From contig CADDZK010000004.1 of the NCBI GenBank assembly GCA_902812425.1, forward strand, positions 1-33,575: a stretch of DNA of 33,575 nt, given 5' to 3'. The translations under genes were made by a program, and so were the position numbers. Of this stretch, positions 7,904 through 15,479 are shown in pieces (positions within the stretch are counted from its first letter, which is position 1; every line of letters begins with the position of its first letter). The notes below the pieces were generated by a model. It was given only the letters and a program-made list of their open reading frames with translations, had not been told where the DNA came from and did no database searches. This stretch comes from Actinomycetota bacterium (GTDB lineage: Bacteria > Actinomycetota > Rubrobacteria > Rubrobacterales > Rubrobacteraceae).

Positions 7904-8041
7904 TTACCCGTGACGAAGACCGCGGTCTTCTCCCCGGTGATGATGGTGGTGGTGATGGTCTTCCAGCGCCGTGGCCGGACCAGCGACGAACATGACCGCG
8001 ACGAGACCCGCCACCAACAGAGACATTATCTTGCGCTTCAC
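7904..8041 (-). CDS. Secreted His7-rich peptide, 45 residues
   Basis: A short gene that standard size cut-offs miss. It has a textbook ribosome binding site (AGGAGGT) seven bases before a GTG start at 8041. The peptide begins with a signal peptide: a basic VKRK, then a hydrophobic core (MSLLVAGLVAVMFVAG) ending PATA, a good signal peptidase I site. The mature part would be about 20 residues, LEDHHHHHHHRGEDRGLRHG, with seven consecutive His. A terminator lies 35 bases after the stop. His runs of this kind bind Zn, Ni, Cu or Co in known proteins; the actual metal and role here are unknown. It sits beside the RTX-type gene in the same orientation. I do not recognise a named family. Confidence 0.72.
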   Translation of the reverse strand: MKRKIMSLLVAGLVAVMFVAGPATALEDHHHHHHHRGEDRGLRHG

Positions 8042-8152
8042 GTCTTTACCTCCTGAGTTTAGTGATCTCCACGCCCTCGGCACCGTCTGTGTGGGGTAGA
8101 GAGCCTCACTATGCGTTTACGGGTTTCTCTGCGTGCTCGGTCGCGAACCTCA

Positions 8153-8488
8153 CTACTTGTTGACGACCTCGCAGTTGGCCGCGATGGCGTCCTCGTTGTC
8201 CGGGTCGGCGAAGACCTTATCGCGTCCCGGGCCGCAGTCGATGCGGTCCCTCTCGCCGTCGCGTGCCTTGACGACGTCCCGGCCCGCTCCGCCGAACAGC
8301 GCGTCCTTGTCGCCCCGTCCCACTATGGTGTCGGCGCCCCCGAGCCCGCGGATCACATCGTCCTGACGGGTACCGAACAGGGTGTTGGGGCCGTCTGTGC
8401 CAACGATTGTCTTCGCCACGGCCACCCCGGCGAACAGCGCCATCATCAGCCCCATGACCGCGAGCAAGATGGCCAACCTTCTCGTCAT
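8153..8488 (-). CDS. Small secreted RTX-type calcium-binding repeat protein
   Basis: A 111-residue protein with an N-terminal signal peptide: MTRR, then a hydrophobic stretch to AVA at about residue 25. The rest is a run of glycine/aspartate nonapeptide-like repeats (GLGGADTIV, GRGDKDALF, GGAGRDVVK, and further GPGRD units), which in RTX proteins form a calcium-bound beta-roll. Two Cys (DCGPG and ANCEVV) near the C-terminus could form a disulphide outside the membrane. No catalytic domain is attached and the protein is far shorter than RTX toxins, so a structural or ion-binding role outside the cell is likelier. AAGGAGGT lies upstream of the ATG. A palindromic site is centred about 102 bases upstream of the start. 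Confidence 0.82.
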   Translation of the reverse strand: MTRRLAILLAVMGLMMALFAGVAVAKTIVGTDGPNTLFGTRQDDVIRGLGGADTIVGRGDKDALFGGAGRDVVKARDGERDRIDCGPGRDKVFADPDNEDAIAANCEVVNK

Positions 8489-8584
8489 TCGCTTACCTCC
8501 TTCAGTGTGCGGTCTCTCATGACGCCGCCAATGATGGACTCCCGGGGCGCCTTCGCCATCGTCAGGATTGTCGATCTTTCTCTA

Positions 8585-8596
8585 TATGAATTCGTA
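8585..8596. promoter_or_regulatory. Palindromic site 1, candidate operator upstream of RTX gene
   Basis: TATGAATTCGTA differs by one base from the perfect palindrome TACGAATTCGTA and is flanked by TA on both sides. The same element recurs at 9040-9051. It is centred about 102 bases upstream of the RTX gene start. A dyad of this size would suit a dimeric LuxR-type HTH protein such as the regulator encoded at 9082-9747; that link is inference. Confidence 0.45.
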
Positions 8597-8609
8597 TAGG
8601 GCGGGTACT

Positions 8610-8951
8610 TTATTCGAGCCCGAGCGGACGCGTGGCATCGTCCAGGATTGTGAGGAGGTCGCTGAAGTCCGGGCCGCCGAGAATGTAGCGTCTCCCGTCG
8701 ATGCCGCCGACAACCGCCCCTGAAGTGCCGCCTGGGTAGAGCTCTACCCAGGCGGAGGCGTCGCGCTCTACGAGCGCCGTCAGCACGCTGCATACCACGA
8801 GACGGGGCAGAAGGCGCAGGAACTCTCCATCCAGGTCTTCCGGCGCCGCGGTGAAGACCTCGACGTCGGGCCTAAGCTCCCTGAGGGCTGCGGAGATCAC
8901 TTCGCGGTATATGGTCGGCTCGTTGGCCACCAGAACCCGCACGCTCTTCAT
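8610..8951 (-). CDS. Receiver-like protein without phosphoacceptor Asp, paralog of 30656-31036
   Basis: A 113-residue protein with the start of a response regulator fold: VRVLVANEPTIYREVISAAL (residues 4-23) and LRPDVEVFTAAPEDL. The strand where a receiver has its phosphoacceptor reads RLVVCSVLTA, with Cys-Ser in place of Asp, and no acidic pair follows the first strand. The C-terminal half (SAWVELYPGG, then GGIDGRRYILGGPDFSDLLTILD) is not receiver-like. The protein at 30656-31036 shares LRPDxxVxTAxPE, AWxEL and a LLxIL ending. The start is ATG at 8951 with a G-rich stretch upstream. It lies directly after the NarL-type regulator gene. I do not recognise a named family; a phosphorylation-independent signalling partner is a guess. 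Confidence 0.75.
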   Translation of the reverse strand: MKSVRVLVANEPTIYREVISAALRELRPDVEVFTAAPEDLDGEFLRLLPRLVVCSVLTALVERDASAWVELYPGGTSGAVVGGIDGRRYILGGPDFSDLLTILDDATRPLGLE

Positions 8952-9039
8952 CCCGGCCCCCCGAGAATTCTACGACCCCATTCTATGCACGACTCTCCCA
9001 TGAGCCACTATTGTGGGGGCCGCAACTCCGGACTGCCTC

Positions 9040-9051
9040 TACGAATTTGTA
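9040..9051. promoter_or_regulatory. Palindromic site 2, candidate operator upstream of receiver-like gene
   Basis: TACGAATTTGTA, one mismatch from TACGAATTCGTA, is embedded in a 15-base block (CTATACRAATTCRTA on the minus strand) shared with the site at 8585-8596. It is centred about 95 bases upstream of the start of the receiver-like gene at 8951, nearly the same distance as for site 1. Confidence 0.45.
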
Positions 9052-9081
9052 TAGCTTGAAACCGATTCCCGTCCGAGGGTC

Positions 9082-9747
9082 TCAGGTTATCTTCACGAGA
9101 TCGTGGCGCACGGCGAAGATGAGCGCCTGGAGCCTGGAGGCGACGCCCAGCTTGGCGAGGATGTTCGTGACGTGGGAATGCACCGTGCCGGTGCCGACGT
9201 GGAGCCGCTGGGAGATCTCTCTGTCGCTCAGGCCTTCGGCGAGGGCCTGAAGGACTTCGAGTTCCCTCGGCGTCAGCTGCTGAATGGCGAGCCTGGCCTC
9301 GTGGTCCCGCTCGCGCTCGCGTACGACGAGGCGCAGCGCCTCTATTATCTCCTGCTGGGAGAGCAGCACCTCGCCTGCGTGCAGCCTGCGGACGGCCCGA
9401 ACCAACTCCTCCGTGCGCGTCGACTTGTGCATGACGCCCGTCGCACCGGCCTCTATCGCCCTGGCGATGAGCTTCTGCTCGGAGACGGCGCTCAGGACCA
9501 GCGCCGCAGCCCGTGGCCTGCGGTCGTGCAGGAGTCTTATGAAGTCCGTCCCCGGGCCGTCGGGAAGGTCGAGGTCGACTATCGCGACGTCCACAACGAC
9601 CTTGTCTTCCAGGATACTTCGCGCCTCCGAGAGGGTGCCGGCCTGGGCCACGACGACGAGGTCGGGTTCGCGTTGCAGCATAAAGGCGAGCGGCTCCCTG
9701 AAGGTCGTGTGATCGTCGACGATCATGACCCCGATCTCGCCGTTCAC
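9082..9747 (-). CDS. NarL/FixJ-type response regulator
   Basis: A 221-residue transcription factor. The receiver domain covers roughly residues 1-125, with the acidic pair in VMIVDDH, the phosphoacceptor Asp58 in VAIVDLDLPDG, Ser in LVLSAVSE and the conserved Lys in GVMHKSTR. The LuxR-type HTH fills the C-terminus: QQLTPRELEVLQALAEGLSD, then REISQRLHVGTGTVHSHVTN. The GTG start at 9747 overlaps the TGA of the histidine kinase in a GTGA, so kinase and regulator are translationally coupled and very probably cognate. Likely targets are the neighbouring receiver-like and RTX genes with their shared palindrome; this is inference. Confidence 0.95.
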   Translation of the reverse strand: MNGEIGVMIVDDHTTFREPLAFMLQREPDLVVVAQAGTLSEARSILEDKVVVDVAIVDLDLPDGPGTDFIRLLHDRRPRAAALVLSAVSEQKLIARAIEAGATGVMHKSTRTEELVRAVRRLHAGEVLLSQQEIIEALRLVVRERERDHEARLAIQQLTPRELEVLQALAEGLSDREISQRLHVGTGTVHSHVTNILAKLGVASRLQALIFAVRHDLVKIT

Positions 9748-11357
9748 GGCACCACCTCGAGGGCGAACCCGAATACGGATCCCACGCCCTGCTGCGTCTC
9801 GACCGTCAGCTCGGAGCCGTGGCTGCGAACGATGCGTCTGCTCAGGTAGAGACCGAGGCCGACGCCGGAGACCCTTCGCCCCTCCTGGTCGCGCCCCCTG
9901 CCGAACTTCTCGAAGATCCTGGCGAGGTCTTCGGGGTGGATGCCAGGACCGTGGTCTGTGACCTCTATCTTGATCCGCCGTCCTTCACGCCGGGCCCCGA
10001 TCTCGACGGGAGCACCCTCAGCCGAATACTTGGCCGCATTAGAGAGCAAATTACGGACGACCTGGCTGATTCGCTTCGGGTCCGCCAGCACCCGCTCTGC
10101 CCCATCGAGGCCGTCTTGGAGGCTGGTGTATACGGGATGATCTCCTGGAAGAGCCCTCGCGTACGCTTCGGCGTCGGCCACGATGTCCTTCAAGGGCAAG
10201 GGACGGGACTCGACCTCGAAATCTCCGCGCTCGACGGCTGCGGCTGCCCGAACGTCCCTGACGAGGACGCTCAGGGCATCGAGCTCACCCTCCATGGTCG
10301 CCGTGGCGTACCCACGAATATCGGGCTCCGCCCCTTCTGTCGACATCATCTCGTTGAGCTTTCGTATGGCCGCTATCGGCCCGTCCAACTCGTGGGCGAC
10401 CATGGCGCTGAAATCGGCCCTCAGGACGTTGAGCTCGTCCAGGCGTCGCACGCGGTTCCGCTCGCTGGCAAGGAGCGCCGCGCGCTCCTGGGCAACCCGT
10501 CGCAACTCCGCGACACCACCGACACTGACCACCACGGCGAACGCCAGGCTGAGCGCATCCGCGCTCGTCAACACCCTGCCGCCGTAGGCGGAAGGCCACA
10601 CGTACTCGTGCAGGAGCGAGCCGCCAAGGAGCACCATCGCGAAGAGCAGCCAGCCCCGCAGAAGCCCCTTGTGATTCTGCCAGAAGGCTCCGGCCACGGC
10701 CGTCATCGCGAGGCCGAGCGGCAGCGCCGAGAGCACCCAGTGCCAGGGGGTGAGCCAGCCCAGGGGCGTACCGAGCTTCACCGTCTTCTCAGGGTCCTCG
10801 ACGAGGGCCAGGGCCGGCATCCACTCCTCCGCGTGCAGGAACTCGAAGAGGATCACGTACCCGAGGAGCAGGGAGGCGGGGATGATCGTAGCAGCCCAAA
10901 CCAGGGTTCGGGGCAAGCGTTGGGGGAACAGCCCGATCGCAAACAGCGCGCAGGCGAAGGTCTCGGTGACGAACACCTCGTAGAGGGACTCGTTGAGCTC
11001 GGGGGGGTCGCCCTGGATCAGCGGCTCAAGATAACCGAAGATCAGGTGTCCCAGTCCGAGGACGGCGAACCCACACGCCACCCAGCGTGCGCGCCACCCG
11101 ACCTCCTCAACGAGGAAGAGGCCGAGCACCAGCGCGGCGAAGAGACGCGCCACCGCAGAGGCCGCCTCTTCGCTACCCATCAGCTTGTCCGAGACGAGGA
11201 TGGCGAAGCCCTCACCCCCGGCCGAAAGGTTCACGAGCGCCCATGCCACCATACCGATGGCCAGCGCGATGGCGATCAGCGCGGTCTTGCGACCCCTCAT
11301 GAAGCCCGCACCGGCTTCAGCAGCACGGCCTTCGTGTTGGTTGTGCTTACGCTTCAC
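9744..11357 (-). CDS. Membrane sensor histidine kinase with multi-pass N-terminal domain
   Basis: A 537-residue kinase from GTG 11357. About eight membrane segments (7TM/MASE-like, residues about 22-290), including IALAIGMVAWALVNL, ARLFAALVLGLFLVE and ALSLAFAVVVSVGGV, form the sensor. The catalytic part has an H-box FSAMVAHELDGPIAAIRKL, in which the usual HELRTP reads HELDGP, then the N-box NLLSNAAKYS, G1 DHGPGI, F-box FEKFGRG and G2 GVGLGLYLS. All ATP-lid elements are present. The ATG at 11300 is an alternative start; neither has a ribosome binding site, but TATCTT six bases before 11357 suits a leaderless start. The signal sensed is unknown. It is coupled to the NarL-type regulator that follows. 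Confidence 0.93.
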   Translation of the reverse strand: MKRKHNQHEGRAAEAGAGFMRGRKTALIAIALAIGMVAWALVNLSAGGEGFAILVSDKLMGSEEAASAVARLFAALVLGLFLVEEVGWRARWVACGFAVLGLGHLIFGYLEPLIQGDPPELNESLYEVFVTETFACALFAIGLFPQRLPRTLVWAATIIPASLLLGYVILFEFLHAEEWMPALALVEDPEKTVKLGTPLGWLTPWHWVLSALPLGLAMTAVAGAFWQNHKGLLRGWLLFAMVLLGGSLLHEYVWPSAYGGRVLTSADALSLAFAVVVSVGGVAELRRVAQERAALLASERNRVRRLDELNVLRADFSAMVAHELDGPIAAIRKLNEMMSTEGAEPDIRGYATATMEGELDALSVLVRDVRAAAAVERGDFEVESRPLPLKDIVADAEAYARALPGDHPVYTSLQDGLDGAERVLADPKRISQVVRNLLSNAAKYSAEGAPVEIGARREGRRIKIEVTDHGPGIHPEDLARIFEKFGRGRDQEGRRVSGVGLGLYLSRRIVRSHGSELTVETQQGVGSVFGFALEVVP

Positions 11358-11363
11358 CTCTAT

Positions 11364-11369
11364 AAGATA
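11364..11369 (-). promoter_or_regulatory. Candidate -10 element of a leaderless histidine kinase transcript
   Basis: TATCTT on the minus strand ends 6 bases before the GTG at 11357, within a local AT-rich patch (TAGATTATCTTATAGAG). No ribosome binding site precedes the start. If it is wrong, the kinase begins at ATG 11300. Confidence 0.35.
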
Positions 11370-11548
11370 ATCTACTACCCGTCTCCTCGGCAGGGATGGC
11401 TCTTCAAAGTCCTCGTGTTGCTTTGTACGCCGCCGCCGCGTCGTTCGGTTCACCCGACGCCCCGTACGAACGATACCAACGACTCTCTGACTCGAAGATC
11501 GAGATGCTTTGTGAGAGGGTGATCCCAGAGCACCTCTGGCACCGCGTT

Positions 11549-12454
11549 TTACAGGGCCTCCACCGTCTCTGGGGTCGGGAGCGCTCCCTGGGCGCCCTCC
11601 TTTGTCACCGCCGCCGCCCCGGCACGCACGGCGTAGACCACCGCGTCTTCCAGCGAGGTACCCCGGGCGAGCCGGGCGGCCAGGGCCCCGACGAAGGCGT
11701 CCCCCGCGCCGGTGGTGTCGACGACGTCTACCCTTGGGGCAGGGAGGTGCTTCGCGGACCCGCCGTCAGCGAAGACGGCGCCTGCCTCTCCGACCGTGAT
11801 CACGGCCGACTCGGGCCCGAGGGCCAGGAGCTCTCGGGCGGCCGCGCGGGCCCCGTCCACCCCTTCGACCCTCTCGCCGAGGAGGAAGGCGGCCTCGTGC
11901 TGGTTGACCACCAGGGGATCGAGCCTCTCCAGCAGCGCCCGCGGGACCTCGGACGGAGGCGCGAGGTTGACCAGCGCGCGGGTCCCGCTCGCGGAGGCGA
12001 CCTCGACAGAGCGCACGACGACGTCGAGCGGGATCTCCATCTGGGCTATGAGCACCCGCGCCTCTGCTATGGCTTCGGAGGCCGCCTCCACGTCCCCGGT
12101 GGTGAGGCGGCGGTTCGCGCCTGGGGCGACCGTGATCGCATTCTCCCCGTCCGGGGTGACGGTTATGAAGGCCGTGCCCGTAGAAGAATCGGGGGCCGCT
12201 TCGATAAGGCGTGTATCGACGCCCTTGTCGGCGAGCGCCCGAACGAGCGGCTCGCCGAACCCGTCGTCACCCACGCGGCCAAGGAGGACTACGTCCGCGC
12301 CGAGGAGGGCAGCCGCCGCGGCCTGATTGGCCCCCTTGCCACCGTTGCCCTTCGAGAGCTCGGCGTCAGTGACCGTCTCGCCAGGCTCGGGACGGCGCTC
12401 GACGTTAAGGACGAAGTCCTGGTTGATCGAACCGACGACGAAGACATCTGCCAC
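11549..12454 (-). CDS. rbsK: Ribokinase (PfkB family)
   Basis: Phosphorylates D-ribose to ribose 5-phosphate with ATP. The 301-residue protein has the N-terminal VFVVGSINQDFVLNVERRPEP, the GNGGKGANQAAAAALLGADV signature (residues 36-55), GAVFADGG and the C-terminal PfkB motif VDVVDTTGAGDAFVGALAA with the catalytic Asp in GAGD. The length is normal. It starts at GTG with GAGGAG upstream, 11 bases after the decarboxylase remnant, and probably uses the promoter in front of that remnant. No ribose transporter is nearby. Other PfkB sugar kinases are possible, but the SINQDFV and GGKGANQA blocks favour ribokinase. Confidence 0.92.
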   Translation of the reverse strand: MADVFVVGSINQDFVLNVERRPEPGETVTDAELSKGNGGKGANQAAAAALLGADVVLLGRVGDDGFGEPLVRALADKGVDTRLIEAAPDSSTGTAFITVTPDGENAITVAPGANRRLTTGDVEAASEAIAEARVLIAQMEIPLDVVVRSVEVASASGTRALVNLAPPSEVPRALLERLDPLVVNQHEAAFLLGERVEGVDGARAAARELLALGPESAVITVGEAGAVFADGGSAKHLPAPRVDVVDTTGAGDAFVGALAARLARGTSLEDAVVYAVRAGAAAVTKEGAQGALPTPETVEAL

Positions 12455-12465
12455 TCGGGTCTCCT

Positions 12466-12855
<390 letters not shown>

Positions 12856-13380
12856 CTACCTCCGGCTCGCGGCCAGTTGCCGCACGATGATCGAAGCCAC
12901 GACGAGCGCGACCGTCCTTGTCAGCCCCTTGAGGACGGCCTCCGTCAGGTCGTCTCTTATACCCCTGCGCTCGGGGATCTGCTCCCCGATGAACCTGGTC
13001 AGCGGTTGGCTGAGGCCAACGGAGATACCTATGGAAAGCAGCGTCAGAAGCCGCTTCTGGGTTTTGTCGCTCATCCCACTCCTCTCTCCCTGCGCCGCCG
13101 GGTCAACCAGCCGGCGCATCTCCCTAACCCTGTCGAAGCCTGCGATGGTGATCACGTACTCCGATGAGTTGTCACCACGCGCCTCGATGTATCCCTGGTT
13201 CACGAGGTACCTGATCGCGACCTCGCACTCTGTGGATTCAGGGTCCAGCCCCGCCCTCGGCGCAGCGCCCTGTCCCTCGGGTCCGCCTACAGGCACGGGC
13301 TGTGTGATCTTCTCTCCCGAAAGGTCGTAGAAGGCGCCGAGAAGCCGCAGCGCGTTCTCCTCTACTCCGCTCGTCGCCAA
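12856..13380 (-). CDS. Hypothetical winged-helix-like protein with C-terminal membrane segment
   Basis: A 174-residue protein of unknown function. Residues about 8-100 look like a winged helix: ALRLLGAFYDLSGE, then AIRYLVNQGYIEARGDNSSE and YVITIAGFDRVREM, where the last parts resemble recognition helix and wing. Residues about 105-170 contain RLLTLLSIGISVGL and VLKGLTRTVALVVASIIV, the second likely a membrane anchor, with an amphipathic stretch between. TTG at 13380 is preceded by GGGAGG at eight bases. It follows the coiled-coil gene by 45 bases on the same strand. A membrane-tethered regulator is one reading; I do not recognise a family. Confidence 0.65.
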   Translation of the reverse strand: MATSGVEENALRLLGAFYDLSGEKITQPVPVGGPEGQGAAPRAGLDPESTECEVAIRYLVNQGYIEARGDNSSEYVITIAGFDRVREMRRLVDPAAQGERSGMSDKTQKRLLTLLSIGISVGLSQPLTRFIGEQIPERRGIRDDLTEAVLKGLTRTVALVVASIIVRQLAASRR

Positions 13381-13425
13381 GATCCTACCCTCCCCTAACT
13401 ACGAAATGCCATCGAATAGTCTCGC

Positions 13426-13674
13426 TCAGGCGTTTCCTCCTCCGCCTTCGAGCTTCTCCAGGCGCTGTTCGAGTCTCTCAAGTCGGGCGTCCAGGCGGTC
13501 GAGGCGCTCGTGGACCCTCTCCTTGTAGCCGGGGTCCTCGTCCTGTCCCCCCTGGGCGCGGTCCTCGATGCGGCCTCTGTCGGCGAGACGGTCGGCGCCG
13601 CGGTCATGCTGGCGTCCCTGGCCCCCCTCGCGCCTGCCCGGCCTGTCTGAGTCGCCTCTACCTCTTCGTCCCAC
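13426..13674 (-). CDS. Small charged coiled-coil protein
   Basis: An 82-residue protein of unknown function. The N-terminal half is very rich in Arg, Gly, Asp and Gln and looks disordered. Residues about 50-76 (YKERVHERLDRLDARLERL, then EQRLEKLE) form a clear heptad coiled coil with Leu at a/d positions. The GTG start at 13674 has AGGAGG five bases upstream. The other minus-strand frame here is longer (to 13706) but lacks these properties. It lies divergently from the Ser/Thr kinase and ahead of the winged-helix-like gene, so it may be expressed with the latter. Oligomerisation or scaffolding is a guess. Confidence 0.7.
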   Translation of the reverse strand: MGRRGRGDSDRPGRREGGQGRQHDRGADRLADRGRIEDRAQGGQDEDPGYKERVHERLDRLDARLERLEQRLEKLEGGGGNA

Positions 13675-13815
13675 GTCGTCCTCCTGATCGGTCGTTTCTT
13701 GGGCACCCTAACCGTACCCGGCCTGGAGTCTACCTAACCCTCGCCCTTCGTAAGCCCCCAACCAGACGTGTAGAATGACGCGTATAACGTATTTGAAGCC
13801 AGACACAAGGGCAGG

Positions 13816-15378
13816 ATGCGAGACGTAAGCAAAACCGTCGTAGACAACCGCTATGACGTCGTTCGACCACTGGGTAGCGGAGGCATGGGCGAGGTGTACC
13901 TCGCCCGCGACAGGGTGCTCGGACGCGACGTGGCGTTGAAGGTCTTGAGGAGGCAGTACGCGGGGGACGACGAGTTCGCCGAACGCTTTAAACGCGAGGC
14001 CCTGAGCGCCGCGTCCCTCTCTCATCCGAACATCGTCCAGGTCTACGACAGGGGCGAGACGGAGGATGGGGCCTCCTACATCGCCATGGAGTACGTGCCC
14101 GGCGGCACGCTGAAGGAGAGGATCTCCAGGGAGGGTCCGCTCGAGGTGGCGGACGCCGCCGCGCTCGGGGCACAGGTCGCCGAGGCGCTAGGGGCGGCAC
14201 ACGAGCGGGGCATGGTCCATCGCGACATCAAACCCCAGAACGTGCTCCTCACCGCCAGGGGCGAAGCCAAGGTGGCTGACTTCGGCATCGCCAGGGCAGC
14301 CTCCTCGGTAACCATCTCCCAGACAGGGTCGGTGATGGGCACGGCGGGCTACATGTCCCCCGAACAGGCCCTCGGCGAGTCTGCTACCCCCAAGAGCGAC
14401 CTCTACTCTTTAGGCGTCGTGCTCTACGAGGCGCTCACGGGCCGGCTGCCTTTCACCGCAGACAACCCCATCGCCGTCTCCATGAAGCACGTGAACGAGC
14501 CGCTCAGGCCCCCGAGAGAGGTGAACCCCGGGATACCGGAGGGTATGAACGCGCTCGTAACAAAGCTCATGGCGAAAGATCCACAAGGCCGCTACGCGAG
14601 CGCCGAAGAGCTCGCTGACGACCTGTTGAGGGTGCATCGCGGGCTCCCGCCGGTCGCGGTGGGTACACCTCAGATGCACGGTACGCGGCCGACCGCGGTC
14701 GCGCCGGCAAATCTTGCCAGCGAGATGCCGACAGCCCGCCCAGGCCCGCCGGTGCAGCGGAGGCGTGGGTTGCCCTGGCTCTTGATCGCGCTGGTAGCGC
14801 TTCTGTTTACCCTCGGAATACTCGGCGTCCTGCAGGCCCTCGTTGGACCGGACGCCATTAACGGCTGGTTCGACGGCTCCCAGAGAGACAAGCAGTCGCC
14901 CGCCCAGCCTTCCGGCCAGCAGAAGGTGAAGGTGCCCGACGTGGCCGGGCTCACCAAGAGCGAGGCGGAGCAGAAGCTGACCGGTGCCGGGCTCAATGTC
15001 GGCCAGCTAACCTCGTTTCCGAGCGACAGCGTCGCCGCCGGCAGGGTCATCTCATCGGGCATAGAGGCGGGTACTCCGGTAGATCCAGGCACCAAGGTGA
15101 ACCTGACGATCAGCTCGGGGCCGCAACAATCCTCGTCCGCTTCTGCTTCGAGCAGTGCGTCGGCTTCTGCCACAGCCACGGCCGGCTCTTCCGCCTCGGC
15201 GCAGCCCGCCGGCGGCGCGGATCGTCCTGCGGCACAGAAGCCTGCGCCCGCACAGAAGGGGCCCAAGGTCGAGGTACCCAAGGCCAAGCAAGGACCATCC
15301 ATAAAGGTGCCGAAACCGGCAGCGCCCGCAAAGGAGCCCGGGCATCGCGGCAGGGGCCGCGGGCGCGGCGAGGATTAG
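13816..15378 (+). CDS. PknB-type Ser/Thr protein kinase with one PASTA domain
   Basis: A 520-residue single-pass membrane kinase. The kinase domain spans residues about 12-278: P-loop GSGGMGEVY (20-28), Lys42 in [14 protein letters not shown] with Asp137, DFGIA (155-159) and the TAGYMSPEQ activation segment. A membrane helix follows near 314-336 ([21 protein letters not shown]). One PASTA domain, [18 protein letters not shown] to KVNLTISSG, lies at about 375-438. The outer tail is rich in Ser/Ala, then Pro/Lys with repeated KVxVPK/IKVPKP. PASTA domains in PknB bind muropeptides; most homologs have three or four, so one is few. The ATG at 13816 has GGGCAGG upstream. It probably senses the cell wall state. 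Confidence 0.95.
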   Translation: MRDVSKTVVDNRYDVVRPLGSGGMGEVYLARDRVLGRDVALKVLRRQYAGDDEFAERFKREALSAASLSHPNIVQVYDRGETEDGASYIAMEYVPGGTLKERISREGPLEVADAAALGAQVAEALGAAHERGMVHRDIKPQNVLLTARGEAKVADFGIARAASSVTISQTGSVMGTAGYMSPEQALGESATPKSDLYSLGVVLYEALTGRLPFTADNPIAVSMKHVNEPLRPPREVNPGIPEGMNALVTKLMAKDPQGRYASAEELADDLLRVHRGLPPVAVGTPQMHGTRPTAVAPANLASEMPTARPGPPVQRRRGLPWLLIALVALLFTLGILGVLQALVGPDAINGWFDGSQRDKQSPAQPSGQQKVKVPDVAGLTKSEAEQKLTGAGLNVGQLTSFPSDSVAAGRVISSGIEAGTPVDPGTKVNLTISSGPQQSSSASASSSASASATATAGSSASAQPAGGADRPAAQKPAPAQKGPKVEVPKAKQGPSIKVPKPAAPAKEPGHRGRGRGRGED

Positions 15379-15479
15379 GTCCGGGCGGAACTCGGCCTCC
15401 CGACACCGGGCGGCGCTCCGAGCGTTACCGCTACAATGACAGGCGCGAGATTCATGTTCATAGCGCACAGGAGGGAAGC

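Noticed and set aside
11525-11545. CCAGAG-CAC-CTCTGG hairpin just after the ribokinase gene.
   Set aside because: Only six base pairs with a three-base loop and no T-run on the minus strand; not convincing as a terminator.
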